Assembly (NCBI GenBank): GCA_027457185.1
Contig: DAIDTN010000241.1
Location: 1 to 7,743 of the forward strand
Direction of reading: 5' to 3'
From: Burkholderiales bacterium
GTDB lineage: Bacteria > Pseudomonadota > Gammaproteobacteria > Burkholderiales > SG8-39
Length of the DNA stretch: 7,743 nt
Part shown: positions 1 through 5,707 of the stretch, piece after piece
Layout of the letters: each line of letters begins with the position of its first letter
Position numbering within the stretch: the first letter of the stretch is position 1
The notes under the pieces: model-generated
Told to the model about the DNA's origin: nothing
The model's database searches: none
Seen by the model: only the letters and a program-made list of their open reading frames with translations
Program-made: the position numbers and the translations under genes

Positions 1-1206
1 TTCGGTGATGCCGGCGGCCTCGAGCGCCGCAGCGTCCATGCGGAAATGGGTGGTGCTCGCGGGATGGATCACCAGCGACTTGGCATCGCCGACGTTGGCG
101 AGGTGGGAAAATATTTTCAACGCCTCGACGAAGCGCTGGCCCGCGGCGCGGTCGCCTTTGATGGAAAAGCTGAACACCGCGCCGCAGCCGCGCGGCAGCA
201 GCCGCTTCGCCAGTTCGTAGTCCGGATGTTCCGGCAGCTCGGGGTAGGACACCGACTCGACCGCCGGGTGCTTCACCAGGAACTCGACCACCTTGCGCGT
301 GTTGTCGACGTGGCGCGCCATACGCAGCGGCAGCGTTTCCACGCCTTGCAGGATCTGGAACGCGGTGGCCGGGCTCATGCAGGCGCCGAAGTCGCGCAGG
401 CCTTCGCGCCGCGCGCGCAGTGCAAACGCGGCGACGGTGGACTCCTCGGAGAAGTTCATGCCGTGAAAGCCTTCATACTCGCCGGTGAGTTCGGGAAACT
501 TGCCCGAAGCGACCCAGTCGAAGTTGCCGCCGGCGACGAGCACGCCGCCGATGGCGACGCCGTGCCCGCCGAGGAATTTGGGGGCGGAGTGATACAGCAG
601 GTTCGCGCCGTGGTCGAAGGGTTTCAACAGATACGGCGTGGTGAACGTCGAATCGACCATCAGCGGCAGGCCGTGTTCGTGCGCGATCGCCGCCACCGCG
701 GGAATGTCGAGCACATCCAGCCCGGGGTTGCCCAGCGTTTCGGCGAACAGGGCCTTGGTATTGGGCCGGATCGCGGCGCGCCAGGCGTCGAGGTCGCGCG
801 GGCGGACGAAAGTGGTTGCTACGCCGAAGCGCGGCAGGGTGTAGTGCAGCAGATTATGCGAGCCGCCGTAGAGCGCGCCCGAGGAAACAATGTGCGAACC
901 GGCGCCGGCGATGGTGGCGAGGCCCAGGTGCAGCGCCGCCTGGCCGCTGGCGGTGGCGATCGCCGCCACTCCGCCCTCCAACGCCGCCATTCTTTCCTCC
1001 AGCACCGCATTGGTCGGATTGGAAATGCGCGAATACACATGGCCGGCGCGTTCCATATTGAACAGCGCCGCGGCGTGATCCGAATCGCGGAATACGAAGG
1101 AGGTGGTGAAGTAGATCGGCGTCGCGCGCGCGCCGGTGTGCGGGTCGGGCGCCTGTCCGGCGTGCAGGCTGAGCGTATCGAAGCCTAGATACTTGGGTTG
1201 GGCCAT
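1..1206 (-). CDS. metY: O-acetylhomoserine sulfhydrylase (PLP-dependent Cys/Met metabolism enzyme), 3' end outside window
   Basis: Enzymes of this family use pyridoxal phosphate in the cytoplasm to make homocysteine from O-acetylhomoserine and sulfide, a step of methionine synthesis. The visible 402 codons read MAQPKYLGFDTLSLHAGQ, then YSRISNPT (58-65, the R-x-x-NPT element), LYGGSHNLL (112-120, with the cofactor-stacking Tyr113), VDSTFTTPYL (184-193, Asp185 facing the pyridine nitrogen), the lysine motif HSAPKFLGGHG (206-216, Lys210) and NVGDAKSLVIHPASTTH near residues 372-388. The family is usually about 425-430 residues, so roughly 25-30 C-terminal residues lie beyond the left edge. Start ATG 1206-1204 is chosen because GGAGG lies 4 bases upstream; an in-frame ATG at 1230-1228 has no such site. 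Oddity: Pro209 replaces the Thr that normally precedes the PLP lysine. The family is certain. The exact substrate (O-acetyl- or O-succinylhomoserine, or cystathionine-type activity) is inferred from overall similarity. Confidence 0.9.
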   Translation of the reverse strand, partial: MAQPKYLGFDTLSLHAGQAPDPHTGARATPIYFTTSFVFRDSDHAAALFNMERAGHVYSRISNPTNAVLEERMAALEGGVAAIATASGQAALHLGLATIAGAGSHIVSSGALYGGSHNLLHYTLPRFGVATTFVRPRDLDAWRAAIRPNTKALFAETLGNPGLDVLDIPAVAAIAHEHGLPLMVDSTFTTPYLLKPFDHGANLLYHSAPKFLGGHGVAIGGVLVAGGNFDWVASGKFPELTGEYEGFHGMNFSEESTVAAFALRARREGLRDFGACMSPATAFQILQGVETLPLRMARHVDNTRKVVEFLVKHPAVESVSYPELPEHPDYELAKRLLPRGCGAVFSFSIKGDRAAGQRFVEALKIFSHLANVGDAKSLVIHPASTTHFRMDAAALEAAGITE

Positions 1207-1210
1207 GCGA

Positions 1211-1225
1211 CCTCCACTGTGGAGG
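1211..1225 (-). promoter_or_regulatory. Palindrome containing the metY Shine-Dalgarno sequence
   Basis: CCTCCAC-T-GTGGAGG is a perfect 7-base inverted repeat around one central base. On the minus strand its second arm is the GGAGG ribosome-binding site, 4 bases before the metY-like ATG. In RNA it could fold into a 6-bp stem with a 3-base loop that hides the Shine-Dalgarno; as DNA it could equally be a repressor operator. The symmetry is seen directly, but any regulatory role is inference. Confidence 0.45.
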
Positions 1226-1298
1226 CCCATTTTATCAGGATGTCCGCAGGAACTTGGCCGCGTGTCACCGGAAACCTTGCGCGCTCGCTCGGCGATGC

Positions 1299-1322
1299 GC
1301 GCGGACGGGTCGCCGTCCGCGC
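1299..1322 (-). terminator. GC-rich 10-bp stem-loop after the ankyrin gene, possible weak terminator
   Basis: GCGCGGACGG pairs perfectly with CCGTCCGCGC across a 4-base loop. It lies 24 bases beyond the stop of the ankyrin gene, in the 140-base gap before the metY-like gene. No run of T follows on either strand, so it is not a classical intrinsic terminator. It may cause pausing, assist Rho, or stabilise the 3' end of the upstream message. If it does not terminate, the two minus-strand genes could be co-transcribed. Confidence 0.35.
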
Positions 1323-1346
1323 AAGTTCAAATGTCGCAGCGCGACC

Positions 1347-2036
1347 TTATTTCGCCCCTTTCTTGTCCGCCTCTTCCTGGGCGAGCATCTCCTGGCGCGC
1401 TTTCTTCAGCACCTCGGCGGCCTGATTATGGCCCAGTTTCAACGCCAGCTCAGCCGCGCTTTCGCCATCCTTGCTCAACAATGCCACGTTGGCGCCGTTG
1501 CGGATGAACAGCTCGACCATTTGCGCATTGCCGCGCATCGCCGCGTACTGCAGCGGTGTGTAGCCGTTGTCGCTGAGCAGGTTGGGGTCGAAGTTCATCG
1601 ACAGGACTTTCTGCGCGTACACCAGATTGTCCTTTTCGATCGCGTAGAACATGGCCTTGACGCCCTCTGGGCTTTTGTCCCGCGGCTTCGGCTCGAGGCC
1701 GGTAGGCAGAATGCTGACGATGTAATTGATGAGCGAGATGCCGACCATGGCGATCAGGGCGATGATCAGCGGCAGCTTGGAGATACCCAGCGTATCGGAC
1801 CATGCGTCGGTGATGTTGGCGCCGATCACGAGCAAGGCCACCATGATGAAAAAAGCGAACTTCAGGTAAAGGAACAGCGCGATCACCAGCAAAATGCCGA
1901 GGACGGCGGCGATATACCCGCGATTGATACTTAGTTGATCGGTGAGTTCCACCGGAAGCAGGGCGAAGAGGGTGGCGATGCCCACCAAGCCGACCAGCGC
2001 CCATTCTTTGTATTTTCTTGCCTGTAGAAAGTCCAT
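1347..2036 (-). CDS. Small multipass membrane protein with C-terminal ankyrin repeats, function unknown
   Basis: This 229-residue protein has no name I recognise. Residues 12-29, 40-58, 60-77 and 87-110 are hydrophobic and look like four membrane helices. Basic residues flank the N terminus (RKYKEW), the short TM2-TM3 turn and the region after TM4 (PKPRDK), so both ends should face the cytoplasm. The C-terminal half holds ankyrin repeats: a degenerate one at about 124-156, a clear one at 157-189 (GYTPLQYAAMRGN then VELFIRNGANV) and a partial one at 190-213 (DGESAAELALKLGH). It ends in a charged tail rich in Glu and Lys. Ankyrin repeats bind proteins, so a membrane-anchored scaffold is plausible, but no partner is indicated. 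The start ATG is supported by GGAGG 5 bases upstream. It diverges from greB and precedes the metY-like gene by 140 bases on the same strand. Confidence 0.85.
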   Translation of the reverse strand: MDFLQARKYKEWALVGLVGIATLFALLPVELTDQLSINRGYIAAVLGILLVIALFLYLKFAFFIMVALLVIGANITDAWSDTLGISKLPLIIALIAMVGISLINYIVSILPTGLEPKPRDKSPEGVKAMFYAIEKDNLVYAQKVLSMNFDPNLLSDNGYTPLQYAAMRGNAQMVELFIRNGANVALLSKDGESAAELALKLGHNQAAEVLKKARQEMLAQEEADKKGAK

Positions 2037-2115
2037 GACTTCCTCCGCTTAGCGATGGTTCCCGGGGTATTGTGAGCAAGCGCGTCGCGATTGGCAATAG
2101 CCGTTCGTGCGCGCT

Positions 2116-2123
2116 AGTATAAT
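2116..2123. promoter_or_regulatory. Overlapping back-to-back -10 elements between the ankyrin gene and greB
   Basis: The plus strand has the consensus -10 hexamer TATAAT at 2118-2123, placing a start near 2130 and a leader of about 38 bases for greB. The same bases read on the minus strand give TATACT (2121-2116), one base from consensus, which could serve the ankyrin gene with a leader of about 70 bases. No good -35 is seen at 16-18 bases on either side; TTGGCA at 2091-2096 is 21 bases away, which is too far. Assignment rests on the hexamers and the divergent layout only. Confidence 0.5.
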
Positions 2124-2156
2124 CCAACAGCGGAATCAGTAGGTTGCAATGGCGGC

Positions 2157-2162
2157 AAGGAG
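2157..2162 (+). promoter_or_regulatory. Ribosome-binding site fixing the TTG start of greB
   Basis: AAGGAG lies 5 bases before the TTG at 2168. It decides between this start and an in-frame TTG at 2144, which has no comparable site. It also argues against the ATG at 2149, which is in another frame. Confidence 0.75.
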
Positions 2163-2167
2163 AGGCG

Positions 2168-2725
2168 TTGAGCAAAGCATTCACCAGGGAGCCGGACGGC
2201 GCGCAAGAGGACGAAGAACCGGCGCCCGAGGCGGTGCAGCCTCAAGGGGTGAAGAACTACATCACCCCGGCAGGGTACGCGCGCCTGCAGGCCGAGCTGA
2301 AGCAGCTGCTGGACGTGGAGCGCCCGCAGACGGTGAGCATTGTGCACTGGGCGGCCTCCAACGGCGATCGCTCCGAGAATGGCGATTACATCTACGGCAA
2401 GAAGCGCCTGCGCGAGATCGACCGGCGCATTCGCTTCCTGATCAAGCGCCTGGAAATCGCCAAGGTGGTGGATTCGAGCGGCCAGGAGCAGGACCGCGTT
2501 TTCTTTGGCGCCACAGTCAGCGTGCGCGACGGCGCCGGCCGCGTGCGCAGCGTGAGCATCGTCGGCATGGACGAGGTCGACCCGGTGCGCGGACGGGTCA
2601 GCTGGGTCTCGCCCATCGCGCGCGCACTGCTCAAGGCGCAGGTCGGGGATAGCGTAACCCTGCGCACACCCTCCGGGGTGGAACAACTGGAGGTGGTGGA
2701 GATCGGCTACGGCGACCTACCCTAA
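2168..2725 (+). CDS. greB: Transcript cleavage factor GreB
   Basis: GreB binds the secondary channel of RNA polymerase and stimulates cleavage of backtracked RNA, rescuing arrested complexes. With a TTG start the product is 185 residues, beginning MSKAFTRE. An acidic, proline-rich tail (about 8-27) precedes the coiled-coil domain, which starts at YITPAGYARL (31-40). The coiled-coil tip motif WAASNGDRSENGDY (61-74) carries the two acidic residues, Asp67 and Glu70, that position the second Mg2+ in the polymerase active site. KKRLREIDRRIRFL (78-91) is the typical GreB signature and separates it from GreA. The C-terminal FKBP-like domain follows, with VFFGATV (111-117) and SPIARALLKAQVGD (148-161). 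E. coli GreB is about 158 residues; the extra length is the N-terminal tail, which also appears in betaproteobacterial GreB to my knowledge. The gene is monocistronic, and its last four bases overlap the end of the convergent peptidase gene. Confidence 0.95.
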   Translation: MSKAFTREPDGAQEDEEPAPEAVQPQGVKNYITPAGYARLQAELKQLLDVERPQTVSIVHWAASNGDRSENGDYIYGKKRLREIDRRIRFLIKRLEIAKVVDSSGQEQDRVFFGATVSVRDGAGRVRSVSIVGMDEVDPVRGRVSWVSPIARALLKAQVGDSVTLRTPSGVEQLEVVEIGYGDLP

Positions 2726-5484
2726 TTCTTCGTTTTTTCGCCAGTGCCGCCCGTGCTGACGCGGGTGAAGTCGCCGGCCTCGACGATCGACAGCTTGCGC
2801 AGGTCGAGGTATTTTTTCAGTGCGTCCTGGATCTGCGATGGCGTCAGTGTGGCGATCTTGGCATCGAAATCCGCTTCCCAGGCGAAGGTGCGGCCAAGAT
2901 ACAGATTGTTGGCGAGTTGCCCGACGAGCGCGCCGTCCCGCGTGCGCCGTAATTTGCGCATGGCGAGATAACCTTTCTTCGCTTCGGCTACCTCGGTCTC
3001 GCTAAATCCATCGTGCAGCGTCTGCTGCAGCACGTCCAGGACCTCGGCTTGGATGCGCGCGCGGTTCTGCGGCGCATAGATCGCGCTGACGCCGAATTCG
3101 CCCGCGGCATCCAGCGATCCGGCCGTGAGCCAGGAACCCACGTTGTAGGAGAGCCCGTCCTGCTCGCGGATGCGCCGCCACAGACGTGAATCAGGCGAGC
3201 CGCCCAGCAGGTAATTGCCCAGCGCCAGGGCCGGGTAGTCGGGATCGTCGTCGCGCAGTGGCAGGTTCAGACCGGCCAGGAATACGGCATTGGCCTTGTC
3301 GGGTGTGTTCAGATCGCGTTTGATCGGCGGCACGTCGCGATAGGTTTCGGCGATGCGCTTGAACGGCCGCGGGCTCCTCCAGTCGCCGAACAGTTTTTGC
3401 GCAAGGCTGGCAATCTTCGGCGCATCGAAGTCCCCGACTACCGCCAGTTCGCTGTTGCTCGCGCCGTAGAAATCGTCGTGGCAGCGCCGCATGTCGTCGA
3501 TGCTCACCGACTGCAGCCGGTGCAAACGCTCATCCAGCGTCGGCGTGTACAGCCAGTGTTCGGGCGGGTAGGGGTTGAGGTGGCGCGTGAGCGTAAGTCC
3601 GGCAAGTGCTTCGGGGTCGCCCTTCATGTCCTCGACGCTGGTCAGGGCGGAGCGTTTGAGCTGTTCGAATTCGCTTGCGGGAAAAGCCGGCTCGCGCAGA
3701 ATCTCTGCGACCAGACGCAGCACCGCGGGCAGGTTGGGGCGCAGCGTTTCTATCGACGCGCCGTTGCCGCTGACGCTGACGCTGGCCTTTAGGCGGTCGA
3801 ATTCGTCGTGCAGCTGTTCACGCGTGTGTTCCCTGGTGCCTCGCATCAGCATGGCGGACGCGAGCTTGCAGGCAGCGCTGCGTCCCGTTTTGCTCTGCTC
3901 GTCGCCCCAGCGCAGGATCAGTCGCGCCACGACGGTGCCGCCGCGCGTTTTCTTCGGCAGCAGCGCGAGCTTCATGCCGCCGGGCAGCTGCTGTATCAAG
4001 GTGCGCGCGTCAATATTGGCTGCAGTGGGATCGAACGCCTCGCCCGCCGCCACCGCCGCCTCGCCTTTGTAGTTTTTGACCAGCGCGGCGACGTCGGGCG
4101 CCGGCGGAATTTCGGCGCGGTCCGGATGCGACGTCGGTACGAACATGCCGAGCGTGCGGTTGGAGGTCTTGAAATACTCCAGCGCAACCCGCTGCACGTC
4201 CTCGCGCTTCACCTTGCGCAGGCCATCGCGGTAGAGAAAAAACAGTCGCCAGTCGCCCATGCCGATGAAATCGGACAGCGTGATACTGAGTTCGCGCGGA
4301 TCGGTCATGACCATGTCGATCTCGTTCAGCAGCTGCGTGCGCGCGCTTTCCACCTCCTCGTCGGTGATCGGATTGGCGGCGAAGCCCTGCAGGGTCGCGA
4401 TCAGCGCGGTGCGCGCCGCATCCAGGGACAGGTCCTTACCCAGGCTGGCGCCGAAATACGCGTATCCGGCGTCGCGCAGCTGTTCGTCACCGCCGTAGAC
4501 GGCGCTCGCCTTGCCGGTCCGGACCAGCGCGCGCTGCAGCCGCCCCCCGGGCCCCTTGGTGAGCGCGGTGACAAGGATGTCAATCGCCGGAAAATCGGCA
4601 TGCGATCCCGGCGGCAGGTGATACAAGGCGCCGACGAGCTGCACTTCGCCCGCGCGGCGCAGAGTGACGCTGCGCTCCCCGTCCTGGGTCGGTTCGACGG
4701 TGTAGGTGGGGATGAGCTTGCGCGCCGGCCGGGGCAGGACGCCGAAATCGTGTTCGATGAGGCCGAGCGCCGCCGCTTCGTCGAACCTGCCGCTGACGAG
4801 CAGCACGGCGTTGTCGGGCTGATAGTACTTGTGATAGAACGCCTGCAGCCGCGCTATCGGCACGTTCTCGATGTCGGAGCGCGCGCCGATGACGGCGTGG
4901 CCGTAGTTGTGCCACAAATAGGCGGCCGCGGCCATGCGCTCGCCGAGAACGTTATCGGGGCTGTTCTCGCCCGCTTCGAACTCGTTGCGCACTACGGTCA
5001 TCTCGCTGTCCAGATCCTTCTTCGCCACCTTGGAATTGACCATTCGGTCCGCTTCGAGCTGCAGCGACCAGGCGAGGTTGCCCTGATTGGCAGCCATGGT
5101 CTCGTAGAAATTGGTGCGGTCGAAAGAAGTCGAGGCGTTGAAGGACGCGCCGTGGCGCTGCAGCTCGCCCTTGATGTCGGGATGTTGCGGCGTGCCCTTG
5201 AACTGCATGTGCTCGAGCATGTGCGCCATGCCGTATTCGCCTTCACCCTCGTAGCGCGAGCCGACGAGATAGGTGACGCTGACCGTGATCGTGTCCTGCG
5301 ACGCGTCGGGGAACAGCAGCACCTTGAGACCGTTCGCAAGCCGATACTCGGTGATGCCCTCGACCGTAGCGATTTTCCTGATCGAGGCGGGCGCCTCGCT
5401 GCTCGCCGGGTCGGCGTACGCGGGCGCGGGCAGGAATGCCGGCAACAGCAGGGCAAGGGTCAACGCAAGGAAACGGCGCAGCAT
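2722..5484 (-). CDS. Secreted M16 family (insulinase/pitrilysin-like) zinc metallopeptidase, two fused M16 units
   Basis: The product is 920 residues from the ATG at 5484, with a Sec signal peptide: basic MLRR, a Leu/Ala-rich core and a likely cut after AYA at residue 24. It should therefore act in the periplasm or be exported. The first M16 unit carries the inverted zinc motif HMLEH at 88-92 (ligands His88 and His92, catalytic Glu91). The third ligand is Glu168, in VVRNEFE, 76 residues later as expected. The second unit (about 490-900) has lost the metal site: KLASA stands at the HxxEH position (540-544). It keeps the substrate-binding Arg/Tyr element (SRLWRRI ... GLSY, about 766-780). One active plus one inactive half is the normal M16 clamshell, which degrades peptides and small unfolded proteins; the substrate here is unknown. 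An upstream in-frame TTG (5508) would put eight residues before the signal peptide and has no ribosome site, so I rejected it. It diverges from htpG and converges with greB. Confidence 0.93.
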   Translation of the reverse strand: MLRRFLALTLALLLPAFLPAPAYADPASSEAPASIRKIATVEGITEYRLANGLKVLLFPDASQDTITVSVTYLVGSRYEGEGEYGMAHMLEHMQFKGTPQHPDIKGELQRHGASFNASTSFDRTNFYETMAANQGNLAWSLQLEADRMVNSKVAKKDLDSEMTVVRNEFEAGENSPDNVLGERMAAAAYLWHNYGHAVIGARSDIENVPIARLQAFYHKYYQPDNAVLLVSGRFDEAAALGLIEHDFGVLPRPARKLIPTYTVEPTQDGERSVTLRRAGEVQLVGALYHLPPGSHADFPAIDILVTALTKGPGGRLQRALVRTGKASAVYGGDEQLRDAGYAYFGASLGKDLSLDAARTALIATLQGFAANPITDEEVESARTQLLNEIDMVMTDPRELSITLSDFIGMGDWRLFFLYRDGLRKVKREDVQRVALEYFKTSNRTLGMFVPTSHPDRAEIPPAPDVAALVKNYKGEAAVAAGEAFDPTAANIDARTLIQQLPGGMKLALLPKKTRGGTVVARLILRWGDEQSKTGRSAACKLASAMLMRGTREHTREQLHDEFDRLKASVSVSGNGASIETLRPNLPAVLRLVAEILREPAFPASEFEQLKRSALTSVEDMKGDPEALAGLTLTRHLNPYPPEHWLYTPTLDERLHRLQSVSIDDMRRCHDDFYGASNSELAVVGDFDAPKIASLAQKLFGDWRSPRPFKRIAETYRDVPPIKRDLNTPDKANAVFLAGLNLPLRDDDPDYPALALGNYLLGGSPDSRLWRRIREQDGLSYNVGSWLTAGSLDAAGEFGVSAIYAPQNRARIQAEVLDVLQQTLHDGFSETEVAEAKKGYLAMRKLRRTRDGALVGQLANNLYLGRTFAWEADFDAKIATLTPSQIQDALKKYLDLRKLSIVEAGDFTRVSTGGTGEKTKN

Positions 5485-5526
5485 GAGGATCTCGCTTGTT
5501 CGGGCCAATTTTACAAAGACCGGACT

Positions 5527-5536
5527 TATCCGGATA
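5527..5536. promoter_or_regulatory. 10-base perfect palindrome upstream of the peptidase gene
   Basis: TATCCGGATA is its own reverse complement and lies about 43 bases upstream of the peptidase ATG. It overlaps a second small inverted repeat (CCGGA-CTTA-TCCGG, 5520-5533). On the minus strand a -10-like TAAAAT follows close to 5512-5507, which would place the palindrome near the -35 region, a usual position for an operator. The symmetry is seen directly; the regulatory role is a guess. Confidence 0.3.
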
Positions 5537-5647
5537 GGTTCACGATCATGCCACCCGACGGCGGTGATTGGCGGCAGACCGCAAGTACCGAGGCCAGCAC
5601 GGCGGGCGGCATTTTAGCCTGTCTTTGGCTTCGACGCCGGTTTGCCC

Positions 5648-5677
5648 CTTGAAAATTTGCCCGGCAGCCCGCATTTA
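5648..5677 (+). promoter_or_regulatory. Sigma-32 (RpoH) heat-shock promoter of htpG
   Basis: CTTGAAA (5648-5654), preceded by CCC, matches the sigma-32 -35 consensus. Fourteen bases after CTTGAA comes CCCGCATTTA (5668-5677), which differs from the consensus -10 CCCCATTTA essentially by one inserted or changed G. The expected transcript start is around 5684, leaving a short leader of about 25 bases. The placement just upstream of a classic heat-shock gene strengthens the call. No CIRCE repeat is seen. Confidence 0.75.
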
Positions 5678-5707
5678 CGCAGACAATAACAACCCCCGGG
5701 AGCATCC

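Noticed and set aside
46..1188. Long plus-strand reading frame of 380 codons opposite the metY-like gene
   Set aside because: Its translation is rich in Arg, Gly and Ala with no domain signature, and it is fully antisense to a clear enzyme. It is a by-product of high G+C coding.
1207..1346. SAM or SAH riboswitch upstream of the metY-like gene
   Set aside because: The 140-base gap shows only one simple GC stem and the Shine-Dalgarno palindrome. I could not find the multi-helix or pseudoknot elements of these riboswitches.
1299..2599. 13-base direct repeat GCGCGGACGGGTC at 1299-1311 and 2587-2599
   Set aside because: One such match is expected by chance in about 7.7 kb of GC-rich sequence, and the second copy lies inside greB coding sequence.
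2149..2652. ATG-initiated frame starting near greB
   Set aside because: It is out of frame with GreB and has Arg/Gly-rich nonsense composition. The real start is TTG 2168 with AAGGAG upstream.
5485..5508. Upstream TTG start adding eight residues to the peptidase
   Set aside because: It would put a polar extension in front of a normal signal peptide, has no ribosome-binding site, and may lie upstream of the transcript start.
3808..5652. 614-codon plus-strand frame opposite the M16 peptidase
   Set aside because: It mirrors the codon structure of the minus-strand peptidase, shows no recognisable motifs and has low-complexity Arg/Gly/Val composition. The opposite strand carries zinc-site motifs and a signal peptide.
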